Numbered from the stretch's first letter, positions 1 to 8,504 are shown. The stretch is 64,000 nucleotides of DNA from SHWC01 sp050173345 (GCA_050173345.1 JBFXKW010000003.1:186001-250000); one strand, 5' to 3'. Numbers and translations are program-made. Notes: a model not told the origin generated them from the letters alone.

Positions 1-533
1 CAGGGCAGGTCATAGGCGAAGGCGGCCGAGGTGGCGTCGCAGATGGTCAGGCCCTGCCGGTTGTCCGGGATCCAGGCGCCGTCCGGCACGCAGACGCCCG
101 AGGTCGTGCCGTTCCAGCAGAACACCACGTCGCGCGCGAAATCGACCTGCCTGAGGTCGGGCAGCTTGCCGTAGTCAGCCTTGAGCACGCGCGACTCCTT
201 CAGCTTGAGCTGCTTCTGGACGTCGGTCACCCAGCCCTCGCCGAAGCTCTCCCAGGCGAGCAGGTCGACGCCGCGCGCGCCCAAGAGCGACCACAGCGCG
301 AGCTCGACCGCGCCGGTATCCGAGGCCGGCACGATGCCGAGGCGCCAGCCCTCCGGCAGGCCGAGCAGCGCGCGCGAACGGTCGATGACCTCCTTGAGCT
401 TGGCCTTGGCGACCGCGGCGCGGTGCGAGCGGGCAAGCGTCGCGCCTTCGAGCGCGGCGAGGGACCAGCCCGGGCGCTTGGCGCAGGGCCCCGGGGAAAA
501 GCACGGATTGACCGGCCGGACGGTCGGCTTCAT
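1..533 (-). CDS. serC: Phosphoserine aminotransferase, N-terminal part (cut by window edge)
   Basis: The first 177 residues of a PLP-dependent phosphoserine aminotransferase are present; the rest lies left of base 1. It converts 3-phosphohydroxypyruvate and glutamate to phosphoserine in serine synthesis, and the family also serves pyridoxal phosphate synthesis in some bacteria. The start MKPTVRPVNPCFSPGPCAKR and the later WNGTTSGVCVPDGAWI segment are typical of the alphaproteobacterial SerC branch. The ATG at 533 is preceded by a short leader and a good sigma70-like promoter. The family is followed by serA in many relatives, which cannot be checked here. Recognition is from memory of the family. 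Confidence 0.88.
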   Translation of the reverse strand, partial: MKPTVRPVNPCFSPGPCAKRPGWSLAALEGATLARSHRAAVAKAKLKEVIDRSRALLGLPEGWRLGIVPASDTGAVELALWSLLGARGVDLLAWESFGEGWVTDVQKQLKLKESRVLKADYGKLPDLRQVDFARDVVFCWNGTTSGVCVPDGAWIPDNRQGLTICDATSAAFAYDLP

Positions 534-612
534 CGGGATAGGCCTTCTTTGTTCATGGTCGTCGGGAGGGGCGGCCTTCGGCCGCGGCGAACGGCGCATC
601 GGGAGCCAAAGC
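534..612 (-). promoter_or_regulatory. Candidate serC 5' leader with GC-rich hairpin
   Basis: About 80 nt separate the predicted transcription start (near 612) from the serC start codon. The leader holds a perfect GCGGCC-TTC-GGCCGC hairpin (571-585) followed by a CU-rich stretch and the ribosome-binding region. Alphaproteobacteria are known to carry a structured serC leader RNA upstream of this gene. The position and hairpin fit, but identity with that RNA family is inferred and needs a covariance-model search. Confidence 0.45.
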
Positions 613-619
613 GGCGCGG

Positions 620-648
620 ATACTAGGTCTCATGCTGCACTGCGTCAA
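620..648 (-). promoter_or_regulatory. Sigma70-type promoter of serC
   Basis: On the minus strand TTGACG (648-643) and TAGTAT (625-620) are separated by exactly 17 bases, close to the housekeeping consensus. It points at serC and places the transcript start near 612. Confidence 0.6.
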
Positions 649-765
649 CGCGGCGGACGGCCGCCTAATGTCGCAGGCGGTCGTTAACGGTAACTTGCGT
701 TCGGGGAACAAGCGGGGCCTAAGCTAGTTCGACAAAAAGCCTTGGCTTTCAACGGGAGGCGGCGC

Positions 766-1584
766 ATGGCGGGCGAGCGCTACATCATCCGCGGCGGCGT
801 CGAGGGCAGGGAACGGCTCAGGCTCATCGCGCGGGTGATGCGGCCGACGACGCTCGCGCTCTTCGAGCGGGCCGGCGTCCGGCCGGGTGCCGCGTGCCTC
901 GACGTCGGCTGCGGCGGCGGCGACGTGACGCTGGAGCTCGCCGGTCTTGTCGGCCCGGATGGAAGCTGTCTCGGCATCGACATCGACGAGACCAAGCTCG
1001 AGCTGGCGCGCGGCGAGGCGCGGGACAGGAATCTGCCGAACGCCGCGTTCCGCAAGGCGGACGCAGACGGCGCGCTCGGCGAGGCCGCGTTCGACCTGGT
1101 CTATGCCCGCTTCCTGCTCACCCATCTGGGCGACCCGGCGGCCTGCGTGGCGCGGATGCGCGATGCGGCGAAGCCCGGCGGCCTCGTGCTGGTCGAGGAC
1201 ATCGACTTCGCCGGGCTCTTCTCCTACCCCAAGAGCGCGGCGCTCGAACGCTACGTCGAGCTCTACACGCGGGCGGTCGTGGCGCGCGGCGGCGACCCGA
1301 ACATCGGCCCGCGGCTGCCCGTGCTGCTCGCCGAGGCCGGGCTCGAGGCGGTCGCCATGAACGTGGTGCAGCCCGCCGGCATGGAGCGCGAGGTCAAGCT
1401 GCTCAATCCGATCACCATGCAGGCCATCGCCGACGCCGTGCTCGCCGAGGGCCTCGCCGATGCCGCCGAGATCGACGGCATCGTGGCCGCGCTCTACGCC
1501 TTTGCCGAAAGCGCGCGAACCGTGGCCAGCACGCCGCGCATCGTGCAGGCCTGGGGAGCACGCCCGGCGCAGGCCGGAGGCTAG
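766..1584 (+). CDS. Class I SAM-dependent methyltransferase
   Basis: A 272-aa soluble methyltransferase of the UbiE/Methyltransf_11/25 type. Motif I (LDVGCGGGDVT, about residues 45-55) binds S-adenosylmethionine, the acidic GIDIDE strand follows, and a post-motif 'AKPGGLVLVEDIDF' segment is present. The substrate cannot be read from sequence; such proteins act on small molecules or quinone precursors. The ATG at 766 is chosen because GGGAGG lies at 754-759; an ATG at 742 would have no ribosome binding site. The gene is divergent from serC, and its stop overlaps the convergent PhzF gene by 4 bases. Confidence 0.8.
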   Translation: MAGERYIIRGGVEGRERLRLIARVMRPTTLALFERAGVRPGAACLDVGCGGGDVTLELAGLVGPDGSCLGIDIDETKLELARGEARDRNLPNAAFRKADADGALGEAAFDLVYARFLLTHLGDPAACVARMRDAAKPGGLVLVEDIDFAGLFSYPKSAALERYVELYTRAVVARGGDPNIGPRLPVLLAEAGLEAVAMNVVQPAGMEREVKLLNPITMQAIADAVLAEGLADAAEIDGIVAALYAFAESARTVASTPRIVQAWGARPAQAGG

Positions 1585-2366
1585 ACCTCGATAGTGCCGT
1601 CCAGATAGAGCGCGCAGCGTCCAGCGATCTCGACGCGGTTGCCGTTGAGGGCGCAGGTCATGGCGCCGCCGCGCGCCGAGAGCTGGCGCACCGCGAGCCG
1701 GGCCTTGCCGAGGCGCGCCGCCCAATAGGGCACCAGCGCGGTCTGTGCGTTGCCGGTCACCGGGTCTTCCGGCACCGCGTTCTTGGGCGCGAAGAAGCGC
1801 AGCACATAGTCGACGCCGCCCTCGCCCGGCGCGGTCGCCACCACGCCACGGAGATCGAGCGTTTCGAGCACGGCGTGGTCGGGCGCAAGGGCACGCACCG
1901 CGTCCGCGTTCTCGAACACGGCGATGTGGTCGGGGCCGGCGAGCGTCTCGGCCGGCACGCGGCCGAGGCCCCGGATCAGCGCCTCGGGCGGCGTGCTCGG
2001 CGTGGGCGGCGCCGCCGGGAAATTCATGACGAGAAGACCGTCATCGCCGCGCGCGACGGTCAGCGGTCCGCTCTTCGTCTCGAAGCGCACGGCGCGGGCC
2101 GAGGGTTCCAGAAAGCGGAACACCGCGTCGGCCGCCGCGAGCGTGGCGTGGCCGCACAGATCGACCTCGGTGTTGGGCGTGAACCAGCGCAGGCGATAAC
2201 CCTCGCCCTCCCTGACGAAGAACGCGGTCTCGGACTGGTTGTTCTCCAGCGCGATCGACTGCATGAGCACATCCGGCAGCCAGGCATCGAGCGGCACCAC
2301 CGCGGCCGGGTTGCCGCGCAACGGCCTGTCCGCGAAGGCGTCGAGTTTTAGAAGGCGCAGTTTCAC
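1581..2366 (-). CDS. PhzF family isomerase/epimerase (copy 1)
   Basis: A 261-aa protein of the PhzF/diaminopimelate-epimerase fold. The N-terminal 'LDAFADRPLRGNPAAVV' signature and the catalytic glutamate (E46 in NNQSET) are present, as are 'EVDLCGHATLA' and the C-terminal half motif 'EDPVTGNAQ'. PhzF isomerises trans-2,3-dihydro-3-hydroxyanthranilate in phenazine producers, but most bacterial homologues are of unknown substrate and there is no phenazine cluster here. It lies 7 bp downstream of a paralogue in the same direction, so the two are probably co-transcribed. Confidence 0.85.
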   Translation of the reverse strand: MKLRLLKLDAFADRPLRGNPAAVVPLDAWLPDVLMQSIALENNQSETAFFVREGEGYRLRWFTPNTEVDLCGHATLAAADAVFRFLEPSARAVRFETKSGPLTVARGDDGLLVMNFPAAPPTPSTPPEALIRGLGRVPAETLAGPDHIAVFENADAVRALAPDHAVLETLDLRGVVATAPGEGGVDYVLRFFAPKNAVPEDPVTGNAQTALVPYWAARLGKARLAVRQLSARGGAMTCALNGNRVEIAGRCALYLDGTIEV

Positions 2367-2373
2367 AGGTGGC

Positions 2374-3153
2374 TCAGATGGTGATGGTGGCGTCGAGATA
2401 GGGCGCGACCCGGCCCCTGATCTCGACGCGGTTGCCGCGATCGACGCAGCGCAGTTCGCCGCCGCGCGCCGAGACCTGGTGCGCGGTGAGTGCCGCCTTG
2501 CCGAGCTTCTTCGCCCAATAGGGCGCGAGCTGGCAGTGCGCCGAGCCGGTCACCGGGTCCTCGGGCACGCCGAATCTCGGCGCGAAGAAGCGCGAGCAGA
2601 AATCGGCGTCGCGCGCCCGCGCGGTGACGATCACGCCGCGCCGATCCAGCTTTTCGAGCGCGCGCATGTTCGGCCGCAAAGCCCGCACAGCGCCTTCGTC
2701 GGCGAGCACAGTCATGTAGTCGGTGCCGGCGAGGGTCTCGACAGGCACCATGCCTAACCCCTCGACCAGCGCGACCGGCGTGTCGATCGGCGTGGACGGC
2801 ACGGCCGGAAAATCCATCACCAGCATCTCGCCCGCGCGCGCCACCACGAGCCTGCCGCTCAGCGTCTCGAATGTCACGCGCTCGCCCGTCGCCGCGCCGG
2901 TCGCGAACAGCACATGGGCGGTGCCGAGCGTGGCATGGCCGCACAGCTCGACCTCGGCGCTTGGCGTGAACCAGCGCAGGCGGAAGCCGCCGCCCTCCGG
3001 CACCGTATAGGCGGTCTCGGACAGGTTGTTCTCGGTTGCGATCGCTTGCAGGGTCGCGTCGTCGAGCCAGGCATCGAGCGGCACCACGGCGGCCGGGTTG
3101 CCGGCGAACACCCGGTTCGCGAACGCATCCACCTGATAGAGCTTGAGCCGCAT
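2374..3153 (-). CDS. PhzF family isomerase/epimerase (copy 2)
   Basis: A 259-aa paralogue of the adjacent PhzF gene with the same landmarks: GNPAAVVPLDAWL, catalytic E46 in NNLSET, 'EVELCGHATLGTAH' and 'EDPVTGSAHCQLAPYW'. The two copies align over their whole length without gaps at the N terminus but differ in many positions, so the duplication is not recent. It is the first gene of the pair. The biochemical role is unknown. Confidence 0.85.
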   Translation of the reverse strand: MRLKLYQVDAFANRVFAGNPAAVVPLDAWLDDATLQAIATENNLSETAYTVPEGGGFRLRWFTPSAEVELCGHATLGTAHVLFATGAATGERVTFETLSGRLVVARAGEMLVMDFPAVPSTPIDTPVALVEGLGMVPVETLAGTDYMTVLADEGAVRALRPNMRALEKLDRRGVIVTARARDADFCSRFFAPRFGVPEDPVTGSAHCQLAPYWAKKLGKAALTAHQVSARGGELRCVDRGNRVEIRGRVAPYLDATITI

Positions 3154-3219
3154 CGCGGCAGTCTCACCGATCGAGAAGAGGCGGGCAAGCGCGGGGCGTA
3201 GGGCCTATAATGGCCGGTG

Positions 3220-4572
3220 ATGTCGCGTCGCCGGCGCCTGACGTTCCTCCTCTGCCTCGGCCTTCTCGCGCTCGTCTCGGCGTTCGCGGGCGCGCGGACG
3301 CACGCCGCCGATGCGCCGGCGCCGCAGGATTTCGTGGCCGGCCATGCCGCCTTCGTGCGCGGCGACTACGAGACCGCGATGACGCTGTGGCGCGGCCTCG
3401 CCGAGCGCGGCCATGTCGACGCCGCGTTCAATGTCGGCACGCTCTACGAGAACGGTTATGGCGTGACCGCCGACGCCGAGGCCGCGACGAAGTGGTACGG
3501 CCAAGCGGCGGCGCGCCGCTATGCCCCGGCGCAGATCGCGCTGTCGCGGCTCGCCGAGGCGGGCGACGCGGCGGCGAAGTCCAAGGCCTCTGAGGACGCA
3601 ATCCGCGCGCTCAAGGACGCGGCGGAGCGCGGCTCGGCCGAGGCGCAGTTCAGCCTGGGCGTCGCCTATGACCGCGGCGTCGGCGTGATCCAGAACTACG
3701 CGACCGCGGCCTCCTGGTATCAGCGCGCCGCGGTGCAGGGCCTTGCCGAGGCGCAATACAACCTCGCCACGCTGCACGACCAGGGCCTTGGCACTCAGAA
3801 CGACACGGCGCTTGCGCTGCTCTGGTATCGCACGGCGGCAGAGGCCGGCAGCCCGCTCGCCGCCAACAATCTCGGCTATCTGCACGAATACGGGCTCGGC
3901 GTGCGGCAGGACGACGGCGCCGCGCTCGCCTGGTATCGCAAGGCCGCCGAGGCCGGCCTCGCCACGGCGCAGAACAACCTCGCCATCATGCACCAGCTCG
4001 GCCGCGGCACGCCGCGCGACTTCCCGGCGGCGGCGCGCTGGTACCGGGCCGCCGCCGAGCAGGGCTTCGCCGAGGCGCAGCTCAATCTCGGCGTGCTCTA
4101 CGCCAACGGGCTCGGCGTCGAGAAGGATGCGATGGAGGCGCTGGTCTGGCTGCTGCGCGCGCGCGGCGCCGAGGACGAGGCGACCGCACGGCGCGCCGTC
4201 GAGCTCTTCGATTCGCTCGCCGCCAAGCTCGACGCCGGCCAGGTGATGACCGCGACCGGCCGTGCCATGGCGTTCGCGCCGCGGCCGAGCCCGGCTACCC
4301 TGTCGCTGGCCGGCGAAGGCAAGCCGCAGCCGCGCGGCCTCGGCGGCTTCGGCGATGCCGTGCTGGACGCCCAGCGCTATCTCTCCCTGCTCGGCTTCTA
4401 TGACGGCGTGGTCGACGGCCAGAGCGGGCCGCGGACGCGCGGCGCTGTGCTCGATTTCAGGCGCCGGAGCGACCCGAAGGCCGACGACGCCACGATCGAC
4501 GGCGCGCTCCTCGACGCGCTCGCCGCCGCCTGGGCCGCCCGCGGCACGACGCCCGCGGCGGCTACGCCGTAG
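3220..4572 (+). CDS. Secreted Sel1-repeat protein with C-terminal peptidoglycan-binding domain
   Basis: A 450-aa protein beginning with a signal peptide (MSRRRR then a hydrophobic stretch ending THAADA). About eight Sel1-type repeats follow, recognised by recurring AxxxxGxxYxxGxGVxxD and A..WYxxAAxxGxxxAQ blocks (about residues 45-325). The C-terminal 60-70 residues (DAQRYLSLLGFYDGVVDGQS onward) match a PG_binding_1 domain. This suggests a periplasmic scaffold or adaptor bound to the cell wall. ATG 3220 is preferred to the GTG at 3217. Partners are not evident from the context. Confidence 0.85.
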   Translation: MSRRRRLTFLLCLGLLALVSAFAGARTHAADAPAPQDFVAGHAAFVRGDYETAMTLWRGLAERGHVDAAFNVGTLYENGYGVTADAEAATKWYGQAAARRYAPAQIALSRLAEAGDAAAKSKASEDAIRALKDAAERGSAEAQFSLGVAYDRGVGVIQNYATAASWYQRAAVQGLAEAQYNLATLHDQGLGTQNDTALALLWYRTAAEAGSPLAANNLGYLHEYGLGVRQDDGAALAWYRKAAEAGLATAQNNLAIMHQLGRGTPRDFPAAARWYRAAAEQGFAEAQLNLGVLYANGLGVEKDAMEALVWLLRARGAEDEATARRAVELFDSLAAKLDAGQVMTATGRAMAFAPRPSPATLSLAGEGKPQPRGLGGFGDAVLDAQRYLSLLGFYDGVVDGQSGPRTRGAVLDFRRRSDPKADDATIDGALLDALAAAWAARGTTPAAATP

Positions 4573-4658
4573 ATCTTCGTTCGCGGGTCACCGCCGTCCT
4601 CTCCGTCAAAGATCAGAGCAATCGACCGCGGACGAACAGAATGGGCCGGCACCAAGAA

Positions 4659-4685
4659 CCCTCTCCGCCCCGCCGGCGGAGAGGG
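4659..4685. repeat. 11-bp inverted repeat downstream of the Sel1 gene
   Basis: CCCTCTCCGCC (4659-4669) and GGCGGAGAGGG (4675-4685) form a perfect stem with a 5-base loop. No T-tract follows, so it is either a factor-dependent terminator or one of the GC-rich palindromic repeats common in alphaproteobacteria. Nothing else is visible in the 4573-4875 gap. Confidence 0.5.
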
Positions 4686-4875
4686 GATTCGCGCTGAGGC
4701 CGACGGGTGTTCATAAACCATGATCGGCACGGGACAGCCTCCCGGAGCTGTGATCACAGTTTCGCTGGAAGGTCGCACGGAAATCGGCAATAGTCTTGGC
4801 CAAACGAGCCGGGCGCCGCCGTGCGTCCCAAAGCGCCGGCCGTCTGCAAGCAGACCAACCGAACCGGAGAGCCCC

Positions 4876-6288
4876 ATGAGCGTTCAGCCTGCCCGCAATC
4901 TCTCGCTCGAAGAGATGGACATCCAGAGCTTCCTGCATCCCTACACGCCGCTCGCCGACCACGCCAAGGCCGGCCCGCGCATCATCTCGACGGCGAAGGG
5001 CGTCAAGGTCGTCGACATCAAGGGCAAGGAATACATCGACGCGCTCGCCGGCCTCTGGTGCGTCGATATCGGCTGGGGCCGCGACGAGGTGGCCGAGGCG
5101 ATCTACGAGCAGGCCAAGAAGCTCGCCTACTACCACTCCTTCGCCTCGATGGCGAACGAGCCGGCGATCCGCCTGGCCGATAGGCTGACCCACCTCTTCC
5201 CCGGCAACATGAGCAAGGTGTTCTTCGGCAATTCCGGCTCGGACGCCAACGACACCAACGTCAAGCTGGTCTGGTACTACAACAACCTGCGCGGCAAGCC
5301 GCAGAAGAAGAAGATCATCTCGCGCAAGCGCGCCTATCACGGCGTGACGGTCGCGGCCGCCTCGCTGACCGGCATCCCGATGGTGCACACCGCCTTCGAC
5401 CTGCCGCTCAAGACCATGCTGCACACCGAGACGCCGCACTACTACTGGAACGCCGAGCCGGGCCAGACCGAGGAGGAGTTCACCAAGTCGCTGGTCGAGA
5501 AGCTCGAGCAGCTCATCCTGGCCGAGGGGCCGGAGACGATCGCCGCCTTCATCGCCGAGCCGGTGATGGGCGCCGGCGGCGTGGTCACGCCGCCCAAGAA
5601 CTACTTCCCGGAGGTCCAGAAGGTCCTCAAGAAGTACGACGTGCTGATGATCGCCGACGAGGTGATCACCGGCTTCGGGCGCACCGGCAACTGGTTCGGC
5701 TCGCAGACCTACGACATCGAGCCCGACATCGTGACCATCGCCAAGGGCCTGACCTCGGGCTACCTGCCGCTCGCCGGCTCGATGATCGCGCCGAAGATCT
5801 GGGACGTGCTGGTTTCCGGCACGCCCGAGGTCGGCGCCTTCGCGCACGGCTACACCTATAGCGCGCACCCGATCTCGGCGGCCGCGGCCATGGCCAACCT
5901 CGACATCTTCGAGCGCGAGGACCTGGTCGGCAAGTCGGCCAAGACCGGCGCCTACTTCCAGAAGGCGATGCGCAAGGCGGTCGGCGACCACCCGCTGGTC
6001 GGCGAGGTGCGCGGCGTCGCGCTGATGCTGGGCGTCGAGCTGGTCGCCAACAAGGCGAAGAAGGAGCCCTTCCCGCTCTCGCTCAAGATCGGGCCGCGGC
6101 TCAACAACCTGTGCATCGAGGAAGGCCTGATCACCCGCGCGCTGATGGGCTGCAGCGCCATGGCGTTCTCGCCGCCGCTCGTGATCAGCGAGGGCGAGTG
6201 CGACGAAATCATCGCGCGCTTCAAGCGCGCCCTCGACAAGCTGGCCGATGCGCTGGTCAAGGAAGGCTCGTGGAAGGCCGCGGCATAG
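4876..6288 (+). CDS. Class III (omega) aminotransferase, PLP-dependent
   Basis: A 470-aa fold-type I aminotransferase. Landmarks are the cofactor-phosphate binding 'FFGNSGSDANDTNVKL', 'RKRAYHGVTVAAASL', the Asp of 'LMIADEVITGFGRTG', and the Schiff-base lysine K290 in 'TIAKGLTSGYLPLAGS'. Such enzymes move an amino group from putrescine, beta-alanine or another omega-amine to pyruvate or a 2-oxo acid; the exact substrate is not evident. ATG 4876 is chosen because GGAGAG lies at 4866-4871 and the protein starts like its relatives (NLSLEEMDIQSFLHPYT); an upstream in-frame ATG at 4720 is unlikely. Confidence 0.88.
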   Translation: MSVQPARNLSLEEMDIQSFLHPYTPLADHAKAGPRIISTAKGVKVVDIKGKEYIDALAGLWCVDIGWGRDEVAEAIYEQAKKLAYYHSFASMANEPAIRLADRLTHLFPGNMSKVFFGNSGSDANDTNVKLVWYYNNLRGKPQKKKIISRKRAYHGVTVAAASLTGIPMVHTAFDLPLKTMLHTETPHYYWNAEPGQTEEEFTKSLVEKLEQLILAEGPETIAAFIAEPVMGAGGVVTPPKNYFPEVQKVLKKYDVLMIADEVITGFGRTGNWFGSQTYDIEPDIVTIAKGLTSGYLPLAGSMIAPKIWDVLVSGTPEVGAFAHGYTYSAHPISAAAAMANLDIFEREDLVGKSAKTGAYFQKAMRKAVGDHPLVGEVRGVALMLGVELVANKAKKEPFPLSLKIGPRLNNLCIEEGLITRALMGCSAMAFSPPLVISEGECDEIIARFKRALDKLADALVKEGSWKAAA

Positions 6289-6320
6289 CCGCCGCCGCTA
6301 CCACAGTACATGTCGATTGC

Positions 6321-6344
6321 GAATGGGGCCTGCGGGCCCCATTC
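6321..6344 (+). terminator. Hairpin terminator of the aminotransferase gene
   Basis: GAATGGGGCC (6321-6330) and GGCCCCATTC (6335-6344) make a perfect 10-bp stem with loop TGCG, 33 bases after the stop codon, followed by TGCTTC. The weak T-run makes intrinsic termination plausible but not certain. Confidence 0.5.
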
Positions 6345-6382
6345 TGCTTCATGGCAAAGACATTCCAACGGAGAGAACGAAC

Positions 6383-6811
6383 ATGGGGAGCATGACGGTG
6401 CGGCGGTTGACCCTCGGCCTCTGCGCGGCGCTCGCGGTCGCCGCGATGGCAAGCGCGGGCCACGCGGAGGACGCGGCGGCGAGCCTCGACCCGTCGGCCA
6501 TGGATGCGGCGTGGCGCGCGGCACCGCTCGTCAGCGTCTCGGGCGAGGCAGGCTTCAAGGTGCCGGCGAAAGCGGGCACGGAGCCGGTCTGGCACAAGCT
6601 GCCGTTCGCGCTGCGCGACGGCGGCGTGATCGAGCTTTGCGCGCTGCGCGGCACGCTCGAGGCCCGCGCCCAGCTCGACGATCTTTGGGTCGCCCTCGGG
6701 CCGATCGGCCAGAGCGAGGCGGCCGGCCCGTGCATCCTGCTCTCTGGCCAGAAGGTCATGGTCGCGAACCCCGCCGGCGAGGCCGTTACGGGCCGCGCGC
6801 AGCCCCGATAG
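6383..6811 (+). CDS. Small exported protein of unknown function
   Basis: A 142-aa protein with a clear Sec signal peptide: basic 'MTVRR', a hydrophobic core, and a likely cleavage after GHA near residue 24. The mature part is about 118 residues without recognisable motifs and contains two cysteines (in 'IELCALRG' and 'GPCILLSGQ') that could form a disulfide. ATG 6383 follows GGAGAG (6370-6375); a second ATG at 6392 is possible. No family assigned. Confidence 0.65.
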   Translation: MGSMTVRRLTLGLCAALAVAAMASAGHAEDAAASLDPSAMDAAWRAAPLVSVSGEAGFKVPAKAGTEPVWHKLPFALRDGGVIELCALRGTLEARAQLDDLWVALGPIGQSEAAGPCILLSGQKVMVANPAGEAVTGRAQPR

Positions 6812-6994
6812 AACGCCGCCGCCCGGCCGGCCCTAAGGGCTGTCACGAGACGTTAACCAAACTCTTGCGCCCGCGCTTCCATTTGGGAATCCTTCGCGCG
6901 GCTGCGGTCGACCCGAGTCGCCGAGGGAGGCAGATCAAGGAAGGCTGAACCAACCGGCCCGCATACTGACGCAGGCTACGAACTGGGGGTGCGC

Positions 6995-7078
6995 ATGAGT
7001 CGCGGCGTTTCGCATACCGTCGCTGTCGCGTTCGGTCTTTCGGTCGGGTTCTGGATCGTGTCGATGGTGATGCCCTAG
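6995..7078 (+). CDS. Possible 27-aa single-helix membrane protein
   Basis: ATG 6995 to TAG 7078 encodes 27 residues, with TVAVAFGLSVGFWIVSMVM forming one hydrophobic helix after a short polar N terminus (MSRGVSH). A GGGGG stretch (6985-6989) lies at ribosome-binding distance. The ORF stops immediately before a palindromic repeat that could end its transcript. Nothing else explains this stretch. Expression is an inference from the start context and hydrophobicity. Confidence 0.4.
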   Translation: MSRGVSHTVAVAFGLSVGFWIVSMVMP

Positions 7079-7201
7079 AGTATGATCCGATCAGGTTGGT
7101 TCAACCTGATCGGTGAATCGTGCTCTACTCCGTTGGAGTAGGGCAGGATTCACGTTCGAGATGGATCGCGGAGTGATTCCATCTCGGACGACCCTGCCCT
7201 A
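7077..7201. repeat. Composite intergenic palindromic repeat element
   Basis: This contains a perfect 12-bp inverted repeat, CCGATCAGGTTG (7087-7098) and CAACCTGATCGG (7102-7113), extended on both sides by AGAG and CTCT. A second stem CTACTCC/GGAGTAG lies at 7125-7141. A third structure runs from AGGGCAG (7140-7146) to CTGCCCT (7194-7200) and encloses CGAGATGG/CCATCTCG. The first half resembles palindromic elements dispersed in Hyphomicrobiales genomes; that link is from memory. Confidence 0.65.
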
Positions 7202-7237
7202 GGCGTTCTATACATGACGCGATGACCCGGACGTTTC

Positions 7238-7269
7238 ATCGGGCGGACCGCCGGCGCGGTTCGCCCGAT
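7238..7269 (+). terminator. Long hairpin upstream of the BMP gene
   Basis: ATCGGGCGGACCG (7238-7250) pairs with CGGTTCGCCCGAT (7257-7269) with one G-U pair and a 6-base loop, followed by TGCTTTCTGT. It could end transcription from the left and insulate the gene at 7374. Confidence 0.4.
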
Positions 7270-7373
7270 TGCTTTCTGTGCCGCACGACGGGGAGAAGCC
7301 GCTAACGCTGGCCGCCCGTCCGGCGCCTCGCTATGTTCAACCGATGCAATCTGGCGCAAGGGAGCGGATCACC

Positions 7374-8387
7374 ATGTGGCTTCGGCGATTCGTGGCGGCG
7401 CTGGGCTTGAGCGCCCTGCTGCTGGGCGGCCCGGCCCTCGGGGCCGAGGAGCGGGACTTCCTGGCCGCCGTGCTCTATTCCGCGGGCGGCAAGTTCGATC
7501 GCGGCTTCAACGAAAGCATCTTCGAGGGGATCGCGCGCTTCACCAGCGAGACCAGCGAGGCCTATCTCGAGGAAGGCATCAAGGACGATGACGACCGCGA
7601 GCGTTCACTGCGCGCGCTGGTCGAGCGCGGCGCCACCGACGTCATCGTCGCGGACGACAAGCAGGCCGAGGCGCTCAAGGTGGTGGCGCGCGAGTTCCCC
7701 GACGTCCGCTTCACCATCATCGACGCCGCGGTCGCCGACCTGCCCAATGTCCGCTCGGTCGTGTTCAAGGAGGAGGAAGGCAGCTTCCTGGTCGGCATCC
7801 TCGCCGCGCTCGCGAGCAAGACCGGCTCGATCGGCTTCGTCGGCGGCATGGACATTCCGCTGATCCGCAACTTCGCCTGCGGCTACGCGCAGGGCGCGAA
7901 GCATGTGAGGCCCGACATCACCGTGCTCCAGGCCATGACCGGCACGACGCCCGCGGCATGGGCCAACCCGCAGCGCGGCGGCTCGCTCGCCCGCCTCCAG
8001 TTCGACAGCGGAGCGGACGTGGTCTATGCCGCGGCCGGCCTGACCAGCCTGGGCGTCTACCAGGCCGCGGTCGCCGCCAGCCGGCTCGCCATCGGCGTCG
8101 ACACCAACCAGAACTACCTGCACCCCGGCACGATGCTGACCTCGATGTACAAGCGCGTCGATCTCGCCGCCTATGACAGCCTGATGGACGCCTTCAACGG
8201 CGAATGGACGCCCGGCATCGAGCGGCTCGGGCTGTTCGAAGGTGCGGTCGGCTACGCGCTCGACCAGCACAACTGGCCGCTGATGACGCCCGAGATGATT
8301 AACGCGGTCGAGGCCGCGATGGTCGGCATCGCGAACGGCTCGATCAAGGTGGTCGACTATCGCGACGCCAACGCCTGCCCGTATTGA
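7374..8387 (+). CDS. BMP family ABC transporter substrate-binding protein
   Basis: A 337-aa periplasmic binding protein of the basic membrane protein (Bmp/Med) family. The signal peptide ends around 'GGPALGAEE'. The mature part begins with 'FLAAVLYSAGGKFDRGFNES', the hallmark of the family, and later has 'GSIGFVGGMDIPLIRNFACGY' and 'IGVDTNQNYLHPGTMLTSMYK'. Relatives bind nucleosides or purines for an ABC importer. No permease or ATPase gene is adjacent, so the partner transporter is elsewhere or the protein is a stand-alone sensor. ATG 7374 has AGGGAG upstream. Confidence 0.85.
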   Translation: MWLRRFVAALGLSALLLGGPALGAEERDFLAAVLYSAGGKFDRGFNESIFEGIARFTSETSEAYLEEGIKDDDDRERSLRALVERGATDVIVADDKQAEALKVVAREFPDVRFTIIDAAVADLPNVRSVVFKEEEGSFLVGILAALASKTGSIGFVGGMDIPLIRNFACGYAQGAKHVRPDITVLQAMTGTTPAAWANPQRGGSLARLQFDSGADVVYAAAGLTSLGVYQAAVAASRLAIGVDTNQNYLHPGTMLTSMYKRVDLAAYDSLMDAFNGEWTPGIERLGLFEGAVGYALDQHNWPLMTPEMINAVEAAMVGIANGSIKVVDYRDANACPY

Positions 8388-8433
8388 GGCAATGGCACGA
8401 GAGAAGAGGATCGGGCCGCACCCGATGCAGCGG

Positions 8434-8504
8434 CCTCGTCCTTCGACAGGCTCAGGATGAGGCCGAAAACCAAAGTCCTCATGCTGAGCTTGTCGAAGCA
8501 TGGG
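8434..8504. repeat. REP-like inverted repeat pair
   Basis: An arm containing CCTTCGACAGGCTCAGGATG (within 8434-8462) is repeated in inverted orientation with few changes at 8477-8504, separated by about 14 bases. This core is a widespread intergenic repeat in proteobacteria. It lies between the convergent BMP and groEL genes and can fold into a long hairpin. Confidence 0.65.
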
